A stretch of DNA of 64,000 bases from Lutibacillus sp052034115 (lineage in GTDB: Bacteria; Actinomycetota; Actinomycetes; Actinomycetales; Dermatophilaceae). The DNA is taken from NCBI GenBank assembly GCA_052034115.1, contig JBPOIZ010000061.1:25190-89189 (forward strand), read 5' to 3'. Shown here one piece after another: positions 39,831 through 46,738 of the stretch (the stretch's first letter is position 1; each line of letters starts with the position of its first letter). The notes below the pieces were generated by a model. It saw only the letters and a list, made by a program, of their open reading frames with translations, ran no database searches and was not told where the DNA came from. The translations under genes were made by a program, and so were the position numbers.

Positions 39831-41582
39831 TCACGGGGACTCGGACGCCTCCTCCTCGGCCGACTCGTCGAGCCAGCTGAAAGCTGCGGACACGGCCGCG
39901 TCATCGGTGCCAAGAATGCCTAAGGCGGTTCGAACCAAGGAGTAGAACTGATCAACCCATGACGACGCCAGCGGGACGTTGCCACCGAAGCTCAGCGAGA
40001 GACTCGGAATGAGGTGGAGACCGTGAAGCACATTCAGGCAGGGCTCCATCGCGTGCGTCTCGACTGACCACCATTCGGAGTGGGCGACCCCACTGGCGAG
40101 CGAATACGCCTGACGGTAGAAGTCCAACAGCCCGGTCTCCTCGGCCATCGCTCGGATCGACTTCCCGCCCGCGAACGTGTCTCGGGTGTCAACGACCCGG
40201 TGATCGAAGACGTCATGGTTGTGACTCAGACGCTCGAACTCCTCGATGGCCTCCTGGAATCCGGCCTTGCGCGCCTCCGCCGGCACCTCATCTGAGATCC
40301 GGGCGTAGAGCTTGGCCTTGCCTGCGCCGTACTCCTGAAACTCTCGATAGATGGACGGGTCCTGCTGGGCCATCCAGTGGAGGTAGATCTTCGTTTCAAC
40401 CAGCATCCGGACGATGTGCGCGCCGTGCTCCATGCACCAAAGGTCAGGCGCGGTCAGCACCGCGATGAGGTCGCGCCCAGCGCGGGCGACGAGTCCCGAA
40501 ATGACCTCCTGCCGCTCGTTGTCGTGCAAGCGCACCGGTGCTGTTTCGAGTGCCTCCACGAAGCTGCTCAACAGATCCAGCGCGAGCCCACGAAGGTGCG
40601 CCCCGTCCGCCGGGACGGGAGTAGCCGCAGCCGTGTCACCAGAAGGCTGGTCGGCTGGCAACTCGTGCACGGCACTCCCGTCCTTTGGAGCTTCCATGTC
40701 GTCTTCACCTTCCGAGTCCCGCTTGCGGACGCACCTCGATGTCATTGAGTTGGCGCCCCAGAACACCCGCGCCCACTTGATCGCTTCATCGAAGTGGTTT
40801 GGATCGTCGACGAGCACCGCGCCCTTGTGCGCACCCCACATGGCTCGAACCGTCGTGTCGGCGGCTGATCTGGTGCTGTTGTCGCCCGGGTAGTTCTTCA
40901 GGATGTCGATGGTCTTCTCGTCTGACCTGAAGGTGCCTGCCTGGACCGTGCTCCAGGTGTGCAGACACTTGAGAAGCGCTTCCCGGTGACCATCCTTGAG
41001 GACACCGAGCAGGGCGCTGCGAATCAGTTGCAGTTCGGCCAACTCCGCAGGACGGACCTCTCCCTGTCCGGCGAGCCATGGCGCTGGCATGTAGGGATAG
41101 GACCCGAGCGCACTGCGGACATCCTCTGACAGCAAGCCATATTGAGTTGCCTCGGCGACGATGAGCTCCGCCGCGTCCGAGAACTTCGCGGCAAGAACCG
41201 CGAGGTTCGTCAGGCGCCCGTCCAACGACTCCGCGACAAGGGTGGTTTCGCCGTGAGCACCGAGCCCATCTTGAACCGCCTTCTGCCACCGAACGAAGCG
41301 ATGGACACTCTCGTTGCCTTGCTCACTGAGAACAAGCGCCGGCCACAGGAGATCAGGAAGATCGTCCTTGAACCAGTCGTGAACCTGTAGCGCACCGGTT
41401 GCGGCGAGCGGGGAACTGTAAACGCGTCCCTTCCCAACGTGGCCAGCCATCGGTCCAGCGTGCTGATTCGGCTTCGGGACGGTCACGAGAACAACGTAGT
41501 TGTTGGGTCCGACAGTTCTGTGAGGTCGCGGGGCGGCCAGTTGTCCTTCATGCGCCTCTGACGATTCGCTGGACAAACTCAT
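39831..41582 (-). CDS. DUF5677-like protein, unknown function
   Basis: A 583-residue soluble protein. The C-terminal half (~300-583) resembles DUF5677: LALDLLSSFVEALETA, HIVRMLVETKIYLHWMAQQD, YREFQEYGAGKAKLYARISD, SLASGVAHSEWWSVETHAM, with a conserved-looking HSEWW. The N-terminal ~300 residues match nothing I know and include HVGKGRVYSSPLAATGALQV and GAHGETTLVAESLDGRL. ATG 41582 is the first good start; it overlaps the abiEii 3' end by 35 nt in another frame, so it may be translated from the same mRNA. Codon use is less GC-biased than in host genes. Confidence 0.6.
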   Translation of the reverse strand: MSLSSESSEAHEGQLAAPRPHRTVGPNNYVVLVTVPKPNQHAGPMAGHVGKGRVYSSPLAATGALQVHDWFKDDLPDLLWPALVLSEQGNESVHRFVRWQKAVQDGLGAHGETTLVAESLDGRLTNLAVLAAKFSDAAELIVAEATQYGLLSEDVRSALGSYPYMPAPWLAGQGEVRPAELAELQLIRSALLGVLKDGHREALLKCLHTWSTVQAGTFRSDEKTIDILKNYPGDNSTRSAADTTVRAMWGAHKGAVLVDDPNHFDEAIKWARVFWGANSMTSRCVRKRDSEGEDDMEAPKDGSAVHELPADQPSGDTAAATPVPADGAHLRGLALDLLSSFVEALETAPVRLHDNERQEVISGLVARAGRDLIAVLTAPDLWCMEHGAHIVRMLVETKIYLHWMAQQDPSIYREFQEYGAGKAKLYARISDEVPAEARKAGFQEAIEEFERLSHNHDVFDHRVVDTRDTFAGGKSIRAMAEETGLLDFYRQAYSLASGVAHSEWWSVETHAMEPCLNVLHGLHLIPSLSLSFGGNVPLASSWVDQFYSLVRTALGILGTDDAAVSAAFSWLDESAEEEASESP

Positions 41583-42375
41583 TGACCCACGCCACGGCGC
41601 CATCGACATCGGTAAGCACGTCGATGTCCTCGACTGCCGCCTCATAAAGAGTTCCCCAGCCGTCGTCCACGGCCACGGCCGGCGGCCAAGGATGCTGACG
41701 TCGGTAGTCGAAGAGTCGCTCGCATGTGGCCCGGACCTGGGTCAGGTCGAGATCCTCACCCCTGTCGAGGAGTTGCAGGTCGACGAGATCGCGCATCCGT
41801 TCGCTGCCAGGCTCCGAGAGGGCATGGAGCTTCTGCGCGATCTGATGATCAGCACGCATGACCCGGACTGGCTTCGGCGCTTCGAGCCCGAGCTCTGTGA
41901 ACAGTTGAGCGAGGTCGTCGGCGAGCTGGTACTCCGGCTCGTCGGCGTCGCCGATCTCGTTGTGGCCGAGCTCAAACTTCACCGTGCACCACGGTCGGCC
42001 GCGGTAGTCGAGCTTCACGTCGAAGGGTTGCATGACGTAGGCGGTCGGGACGCCAGTCGGTCGCGGTCCCGCCTTCTCGACGAGTCGGCCGGTGAACCCG
42101 CCCCAGCCCGAAGCCAACGCATCTTCGAAGTCGCTGCGGAAGCGTGCGAGCGGCTGGACCCGCGCTGCGTCGAGGTCGTGGGTGAACCGTGTCCCGCGTC
42201 CATAGCGCAGAGCCATCGCGCTGCCGCCCTTGATCGCGCCCTCGGGCAGCATCTGGCCCACGACGACCAGCGCCATGCCGACCCGCCGTCGAATGGCGAG
42301 ATCCTCACTGCCCTCGAGGTTGCGGATCCGCTGCTCCAACGACCGGACACTGTTCGGCACATCGGTGTAGCTCAC
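41548..42375 (-). CDS. abiEii: AbiEii/AbiGii-type nucleotidyltransferase toxin
   Basis: Toxin half of a type IV toxin-antitoxin/abortive-infection pair. AbiEii-family enzymes are DUF1814 nucleotidyltransferases reported to act on GTP or tRNA. The 275-residue protein has the nucleotidyltransferase motif GGSAMALR at 51-58 and the metal-binding D68-L-D70 in RFTHDLDAARV. It also has VKFELGHNEI with the later acidic residue region, and the DUF1814 element ADHQIAQKLHALSEPGSER. GTG 42375 overlaps the abiEi stop by 4 nt, the usual antitoxin-first order. Confidence 0.85.
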   Translation of the reverse strand: MSYTDVPNSVRSLEQRIRNLEGSEDLAIRRRVGMALVVVGQMLPEGAIKGGSAMALRYGRGTRFTHDLDAARVQPLARFRSDFEDALASGWGGFTGRLVEKAGPRPTGVPTAYVMQPFDVKLDYRGRPWCTVKFELGHNEIGDADEPEYQLADDLAQLFTELGLEAPKPVRVMRADHQIAQKLHALSEPGSERMRDLVDLQLLDRGEDLDLTQVRATCERLFDYRRQHPWPPAVAVDDGWGTLYEAAVEDIDVLTDVDGAVAWVNEFVQRIVRGA

Positions 42376-42914
42376 GACCGGAGTTCCTTCCTGACCCGCT
42401 GCCACTCCTTGGTGGTCACCAGGCCCTCCTTCCGTGCTTCCTCGGCAGCATCCATCAGGCGGCTCCGTTCGATGCGCCCTCGGCATTCGAGGATCGCATC
42501 CGCAACACGCTGCGACTCCAGGCCTTCGTACTGCGTCGTCGCGACGTCGCCCTTCACGAGCGTCAGGTCGATGAACGGCGGTAGCTTCGGCCGAGTTCGC
42601 CTCCGGACCGCTACCCTGATCCGCCGAGGATTCACGTCGGCGAGGCCGAACAACGCCAGCACCGATTCACCGTGGAGGTACGACCCCTCGCCCGCACGCA
42701 GCAGCGCCTCGGCGAACTGATCGAAAGCGCTGGCAGGCGCATCCGGCAGTCGATAGAGCCCATAGGCAACGTTCTCCAGGCCACCGCGAGCAGCAAGCTT
42801 CGGAAGCTCGACGGCTGGGACACCCGCCTCGGCCGCCTGCTTCGTGGTGACGTAGCCGTACTGATCGAGCGCGATCTCGCGCACGACATCCCGGTACTTC
42901 GCCTCGGCGGCCAT
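42372..42914 (-). CDS. abiEi: AbiEi-type antitoxin/transcriptional autorepressor
   Basis: A 180-residue AbiEi_4-like protein with an N-terminal winged helix (REIALDQYGYVTTKQAAEAG, LAARGGLENVAYGLYRL). The C-terminal domain carries YLHGESVLALFGLADVNPRR, RVADAILECRGRIERSRL and EEARKEGLVT. AbiEi proteins neutralise AbiEii without binding it and repress their own operon. ATG 42914 is directly preceded by a 34-bp inverted repeat containing the -10 box, so the transcript should be leaderless and self-controlled. This is the first gene of a three-gene unit with abiEii and the DUF5677-like gene. Confidence 0.82.
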   Translation of the reverse strand: MAAEAKYRDVVREIALDQYGYVTTKQAAEAGVPAVELPKLAARGGLENVAYGLYRLPDAPASAFDQFAEALLRAGEGSYLHGESVLALFGLADVNPRRIRVAVRRRTRPKLPPFIDLTLVKGDVATTQYEGLESQRVADAILECRGRIERSRLMDAAEEARKEGLVTTKEWQRVRKELRS

Positions 42915-42948
42915 GTCACGACTATACCGAAAACGGTAGTGTTGTGAC
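42915..42948 (-). promoter_or_regulatory. AbiE operator: 15-bp inverted repeat overlapping a leaderless promoter
   Basis: The arms GTCACGACTATACCG and CGGTAGTGTTGTGAC (12 of 15 pairs match) surround AAAA. On the minus strand TATAGT (42926-42921) lies 6 nt before ATG 42914, with TGTCAC 17 nt upstream as a weak -35. The geometry is that of an AbiEi autorepression site. Confidence 0.65.
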
Positions 42949-43055
42949 ACGCAATCTGGATCGGGCCCATGGCCGATTCGGCTCCCTCCGCCCACTTCCT
43001 CCACTTCGGGGCGCGGTTCTGCGATTCCCTCTGCGCCTCCACACTGAGACGCTCA

Positions 43056-43718
43056 TCATGCGCGTAGAGGGCGTCGCCATTGGCGAACGCCGTCAGCGAT
43101 GAACGTCTCGATGGGAATCTCGCGCTCCTCGGCATCGAACACCGCGAGGTCGTCAAAGGTGACCGTGCCCTCGATGCAGAAGGCCTCGGTCTCGCCGTCC
43201 CTCTCGACGCCGCATTCGTTGAACCAGTAGAACGAGTGCGCGCCACCTTCGGCTCGAACCGGGACGCGCAGACTCGGATCCGCCGGCCAGTCACTGGTCA
43301 GTCCGGGCTCATCGAAGAAGCGCCAGCCGTAGATCGAACCGCCCCAGGCGAGCGAGTCGAAGAGGTGCTCGACCGCAGCCTCGTCAGCCAGAGGGATGGC
43401 GGGCTGGATCGCCGCCTGCTCGCCGATCGGATCCCGCCGCAGCAAGAACCGCAACTCGGCAGGCCGCTTGAGCCGCATGATCCGGCGACCGTCCTTCGTG
43501 AGCGGGCCAGACTCTGAAAGTGCGATCACGTGAAGCAGAACGTCGACGTGCGCACGGGCGGGGTCGAGCCGCACTCCGACCACGTCGGACTCGTTGAGCG
43601 CGACCCCAAGCCTCTCCCGGATGGCGTCGTCCCATTCCCTGCGGCCCATCCTCACGCAGAGCGTCGACGCATCGACGAGATTGGCGCCGGCAGCGCCGTA
43701 AACCGGTCGGGGCTTCAC
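43056..43718 (-). CDS. Hypothetical protein (island gene)
   Basis: A 220-residue soluble acidic protein I do not recognise. Segments are REWDDAIRERLGVALNESDV, LHVIALSESGPLTKDGRRIM, RFLLRRDPIGEQAAIQPAIP, SLAWGGSIYGWRFFDEPG, HSFYWFNECGVERDGE, GTVTFDDLAVFDAEER. It has no membrane segment or known catalytic motif; the second half looks like a beta-rich domain. The GTG 43718 start is tentative: an internal ATG before GRREWDD is the alternative. It is transcribed divergently from the next gene, with starts only 24 nt apart. Confidence 0.55.
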   Translation of the reverse strand: MKPRPVYGAAGANLVDASTLCVRMGRREWDDAIRERLGVALNESDVVGVRLDPARAHVDVLLHVIALSESGPLTKDGRRIMRLKRPAELRFLLRRDPIGEQAAIQPAIPLADEAAVEHLFDSLAWGGSIYGWRFFDEPGLTSDWPADPSLRVPVRAEGGAHSFYWFNECGVERDGETEAFCIEGTVTFDDLAVFDAEEREIPIETFIADGVRQWRRPLRA

Positions 43719-43730
43719 GGGCGTCCGCCG

Positions 43731-43736
43731 TAGATT
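43731..43736 (+). promoter_or_regulatory. -10 box of a leaderless promoter for the gene at 43743
   Basis: TAGATT followed by 6 nt and ATG 43743. Confidence 0.5.
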
Positions 43737-43742
43737 GCCGCG

Positions 43743-44285
43743 ATGGGATTCGGGCGCGAGGCGAGGCGGGTGCGTGACGAGACGCTGCCGCACGGCCAGC
43801 GCCTTCGAGCACTCGCCCATTGTCTGGAGTGGGCGCAGCCAGTTGGATTCCACCCGTCGTGGCACTACTTGGAAGCCAAACTCGGCGCGCCGCGCGAGAG
43901 TATCGAGTTCCTGGCCCCGGCGATCGACCTGCTCGAGCGAGAACGCAACCTGCATCTCGAACTAGATCAGCGCTATTCGACCCTTCGCAGACGGCAGAAG
44001 ACGCGGGGCTCAAGATCACCGCGGCTCGACGCGGTCACTCCGCGTTCGCCAGCTCGGTGGCATGGAGACGAACGAGAGGCAGCCGCGCACGCCTTGCGGT
44101 GGTGGCTCCAACGTCATCCGTTGGAGGACTTCGTCGACCAGCCCGAAGCCAAGCTCGCCGTCGACGTCGCGCGCGTCCTCGCGCCTGGCGAGACGATCTT
44201 GGAGTACTGGATCCCAGCCGAGGATCTGGACGAGTTCAATGCTCACATCGTCGGACTAATCGAGGTCATTGCCGAGTTCCGCTGA
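43743..44285 (+). CDS. Hypothetical protein (island gene)
   Basis: A 180-residue, mostly helical, Arg-rich protein with no family I can name. It includes LRALAHCLEWAQPVGFHPSW, LEAKLGAPRESIEFLAPAID, LLERERNLHLELDQRYSTLR, ALRWWLQRHPLEDFVDQPEA and a C-terminal EDLDEFNAHIVGLIEVIAEF. The first 75 residues could form a small DNA- or protein-binding bundle. ATG 43743 lies 6 nt after TAGATT. It ends 6 nt before the convergent ADP-ribosylglycohydrolase gene. Its divergent pairing with 43056-43718 hints at shared control. Confidence 0.55.
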   Translation: MGFGREARRVRDETLPHGQRLRALAHCLEWAQPVGFHPSWHYLEAKLGAPRESIEFLAPAIDLLERERNLHLELDQRYSTLRRRQKTRGSRSPRLDAVTPRSPARWHGDEREAAAHALRWWLQRHPLEDFVDQPEAKLAVDVARVLAPGETILEYWIPAEDLDEFNAHIVGLIEVIAEFR

Positions 44286-44291
44286 TCAGAC

Positions 44292-45248
44292 TCAGCTGAC
44301 CGCTTGATCGACCAGCGTCAGTAGGTCCTCGTAAGTGATGCCTGGGTATCCGTGGAGCGGTGTGCGCCAAGGCTGCGGGACCGATGCCGCACCCCATCGA
44401 GCGCCGAGGAGACCGCCAGCAATCGCGGCGACCGTGTCGGTGTCGTCACCGATCCGGATAGCGGTGTCCAGGGCATCGGATAAGTGTCGGTTCGGAGCGT
44501 CCTCAGGAATCGGCGTGTGCACGATCGCGGACCATGCGGCCTGAAACGCAGTGACCACCCAGCCGTTCGGGTTGAAATCACCCGGCTCCCGCCGTTCGGC
44601 TTCGTCGATAAGTTCAGCCCAGTCCTCGGCAGCCGCAGGCTCGAGATAGGCCAGACCGGCCCGGAGGTGGAGGTCACCAGTCACAATCGCGTGCCTGATC
44701 GCCAGTGACCAAAGCGCACAGGCATCCTGAGCTTGCCGGTCATAGTGCGTGAGGGCACTGATCCGCCGCGCAGCCGCGGTCAAGCCCTGGGGGTCACCGA
44801 GGTATCTCAGCGCGACTGGTGCTGTCCTCATGAGTGACCCGTTACCGGCAGTGTGACCGGTCCGCCGATGCAGGTCGAAGGACGTCGCGGTCAGCGCCGC
44901 GCCAGTCGGGTCTGGGCCGACTGCTCCAAGAATCATTCTCGTTTGATTGCCAATGTCCGCGGGGCCGGTCTCGTACCACCGGATGAACCGTCTAGCGATC
45001 TCGGTCAGCGCATCATCACTTCGGAGATCGTCGTGGCTTGCTGCGACATCAAGGATGCACCACGCCATCGTGGTGTCGTCAGTCCACTCACCAGGCGCAA
45101 AGCCACCGAGGCCGCCGCCCAGCATCTCTGGACCGTTGGGCCCGACAGCCCTGCATTCGAACTCGTAGGGCGCCCCGAGCGCATCTCCGACAGCAGAGCC
45201 GAGAACTGCGCCCCGCGCTCGGTCGACCTGGTCGGGACTCAACGTCAT
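44292..45248 (-). CDS. ADP-ribosylglycohydrolase family protein
   Basis: DraG/ARH-fold hydrolases remove ADP-ribose from proteins, nucleic acids or small molecules. The 318-residue protein has the three metal-binding clusters: GSAVGDALGAPYEF, GEWTDDTTMAWCIL (TDDT-type), and GDDTDTVAAIAGGLLGA near the C-terminus. NGSLMRTAPVALRY is also family-typical. ATG 45248 has GGAGGAA upstream; the open frame continues into the right att repeat. In an island with AbiE it could be an accessory or an antidote to an ADP-ribosylating agent; no ADP-ribosyltransferase is visible here. Confidence 0.88.
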   Translation of the reverse strand: MTLSPDQVDRARGAVLGSAVGDALGAPYEFECRAVGPNGPEMLGGGLGGFAPGEWTDDTTMAWCILDVAASHDDLRSDDALTEIARRFIRWYETGPADIGNQTRMILGAVGPDPTGAALTATSFDLHRRTGHTAGNGSLMRTAPVALRYLGDPQGLTAAARRISALTHYDRQAQDACALWSLAIRHAIVTGDLHLRAGLAYLEPAAAEDWAELIDEAERREPGDFNPNGWVVTAFQAAWSAIVHTPIPEDAPNRHLSDALDTAIRIGDDTDTVAAIAGGLLGARWGAASVPQPWRTPLHGYPGITYEDLLTLVDQAVS

Positions 45249-45281
45249 CTCCACGTTCCTCCGACTCGTCGATCGCGATTC

Positions 45282-45304
45282 TTGCCACGCATCTGCCACG
45301 CACG
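45282..45304. repeat. Right copy of the 23-bp inner repeat
   Basis: TTGCCACGCATCTGCCACGC continues for three bases; 21/23 identity to 39757-39779, separated by 16 nt from the right att repeat. Confidence 0.6.
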
Positions 45305-45320
45305 AGGCCGTAACAAGCCT

Positions 45321-45361
45321 CTGACCTGCGCAAACGCGCCAGATCAGAAATACCAGGGGAA
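45321..45361. repeat. Right attachment-site repeat (attR) overlapping the menB 3' end
   Basis: CTGACCTGCGCAAACG, a short variable stretch, then TCAGAAATACCAGGGGAA, which encodes Phe-Pro-Trp-Tyr-Phe-stop of menB on the minus strand. It is the partner of 39610-39651. Confidence 0.75.
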
Positions 45362-46285
45362 CGGGGACCAGTCGGGCTCGCGTTTCTGGAGGAACGAGTC
45401 GCGGCCCTCGACGGCTTCGTCGGTCATGTAGGCCAGGCGGGTCGCCTCTCCGGCGAAGACCTGCTGCCCGACCAGGCCGTCGTCGACGAGGTTGAAGGCG
45501 AACTTCAGCATGCGCTGGGCCGTGGGTGACTTGCCCATGATCTCGGCCGCGACCTCCAAGGCCGTGTCCTCGAGGTGCTCATGGTCGGCGACGATGTTCA
45601 CCGCCCCCATCCGGTGCATGGCCTCGGCGTCATACGTGCGGCCGAGGAAAAAGATCTCCCGGGCGAACTTCTGCCCGACCTGGCGGGCAAGGTATGCCGA
45701 GCCGTACCCGGCGTCGAAGGACCCAACGTCGGCGTCGGTCTGCTTGAACCGGGCAAACTCCCGGCTGGCAATGGTCAGGTCGCTGACGACATGCAGCGAG
45801 TGGCCGCCGCCGGCGGCCCAACCGCTGACGACAGCGATGACGACCTTCGGCATCGTGCGGATCAGGCGCTGGACCTCCAGGATGTGCAGGCGTCCGCCCT
45901 GGGCCCTGACCCGCGCGGCATCGACCGTCTCGGCGGTCTCCCCGTCGGCGTACTGGTAGCCGGAGCGGCCCCGGATCCGCTGGTCGCCGCCCGAGCAGAA
46001 CGCCCAGCCGCCGTCGCGGGGGCTCGGGCCGTTGCCGGTGAGCAGGACGACCCCCACGTCGGGCGTCATCCGGGCGTGGTCGAGGACGCGGTAGAGCTCG
46101 TCGACCGTGTGCGGCCGGAAGGCGTTGCGGACCTCGGGACGGTCGAACGCGATCCGCACCGTGCCGCGCTCGGGACCAGGGCGCACGCACCGGTGGTAGG
46201 TGATGTCGGTGAGGTCGAACCCCGGGACCTCCTCCCACGCCGAAGGGTCGAAGGTCTGGCTGACGAGATCGGGCCCGGTGCTCAC
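45344..46285 (-). CDS. menB: 1,4-dihydroxy-2-naphthoyl-CoA synthase MenB
   Basis: Crotonase-fold enzyme closing the naphthoquinone ring in menaquinone synthesis. The 313-residue protein is complete, with RIAFDRPEVRNAFRPHTVDE, CSGGDQRIRGRSGYQ, VSGWAAGGGHSLHVVSDLTI, FDAGYGSAYLARQVGQKFAR and the C-terminal DWSPFPWYF. The final codons lie inside the island's right att repeat, so integration left the coding sequence intact. GTG 46285 lies 7 nt after a TATCCT box: leaderless, divergent from the VOC gene. Confidence 0.96.
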   Translation of the reverse strand: MSTGPDLVSQTFDPSAWEEVPGFDLTDITYHRCVRPGPERGTVRIAFDRPEVRNAFRPHTVDELYRVLDHARMTPDVGVVLLTGNGPSPRDGGWAFCSGGDQRIRGRSGYQYADGETAETVDAARVRAQGGRLHILEVQRLIRTMPKVVIAVVSGWAAGGGHSLHVVSDLTIASREFARFKQTDADVGSFDAGYGSAYLARQVGQKFAREIFFLGRTYDAEAMHRMGAVNIVADHEHLEDTALEVAAEIMGKSPTAQRMLKFAFNLVDDGLVGQQVFAGEATRLAYMTDEAVEGRDSFLQKREPDWSPFPWYF

Positions 46286-46292
46286 GGTCGTG

Positions 46293-46319
46293 AGGATAGT
46301 CGGAGCCCGGGCCTACGCT
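46293..46319. promoter_or_regulatory. Divergent leaderless promoters of menB and the VOC gene
   Basis: Minus strand TATCCT (46298-46293) is 7 nt from GTG 46285, and plus strand TACGCT (46314-46319) is 7 nt from ATG 46327. The two starts are only 41 nt apart. Confidence 0.5.
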
Positions 46320-46326
46320 GAGCGGC

Positions 46327-46734
46327 ATGAGCCTGCACTTCTATGCCGTCGTCGTCGACAGTCGCGATGCCCACGCCCAGGCGCGGTGGTGGGCCCAGAC
46401 CCTCGACTACGTCATCGTCTACGAATCGGATGAGGGTGCGGTCATCGTGCCTCCCTGGGTCGACGCAGGCGCGCACATCGGCGTCGAGGAGTGGCGGCGC
46501 CAGCCGCAGGGTTTGATCTTCGTGCCCGTGCCCGAGGGCAAGACGGTGAAGAACCGCCTGCACATCGACCTGGCGCCGCACCTGAGCGAGGACCGCGAGG
46601 CGGAGATCGCCGCACTGCTCGCCCGCGGCGCGACGCTGGCCGACGTCGGCCAGGACGTCGATGGGGTGCCGTGGACGGTGATGGCCGACCCCGAGGGCAA
46701 CGAGTTCTGCGTGCTGACCGCTCGCGACCGCTGA
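46327..46734 (+). CDS. VOC superfamily (glyoxalase/bleomycin resistance-like) protein
   Basis: A 135-residue protein with paired beta-alpha-beta-beta-beta modules: LHFYAVVVDSRDAHAQARWW at the N-terminus, RLHIDLAPHLSEDREAEIAA in the centre, and WTVMADPEGNEFCVLTARD at the end with the typical DPEGNEFC motif. It may be a metal enzyme or an antibiotic-binding protein; the likely metal ligands are the His in HIDL and the Glu in EGNEFC. Leaderless start at ATG 46327. Confidence 0.85.
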   Translation: MSLHFYAVVVDSRDAHAQARWWAQTLDYVIVYESDEGAVIVPPWVDAGAHIGVEEWRRQPQGLIFVPVPEGKTVKNRLHIDLAPHLSEDREAEIAALLARGATLADVGQDVDGVPWTVMADPEGNEFCVLTARDR

Positions 46735-46738
46735 CCGC

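Larger units (their letters stand above)
39610..45361. mobile_element. AbiE-bearing genomic island integrated at the 3' end of menB
   Basis: A ~5.7-kb segment between two imperfect direct repeats of about 42 bp (39610-39651 and 45321-45361) that contain the last codons of menB. Second repeats of 23 bp lie just inside (39757-39779, 45282-45304). Cargo is a DUF5677-like gene, abiEii, abiEi, two unknown genes and an ADP-ribosylglycohydrolase. No integrase, recombinase or replication gene is present. The pentamer GTATG/CATAC, abundant on both sides, is absent from its interior. The structure fits a site-specific integration that lost or never carried its integrase. Confidence 0.8.

Noticed and set aside
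39634..39834. 66-residue minus-strand frame ending in PRFPWYF
   Set aside because: It is a chimera created by the left att repeat, which carries the menB terminal codons; upstream codons are island edge sequence with no homology or start signal.
41692..42720. 342-residue plus-strand frame opposite abiEii/abiEi
   Set aside because: Antisense shadow of two recognised genes; no motif, no SD.
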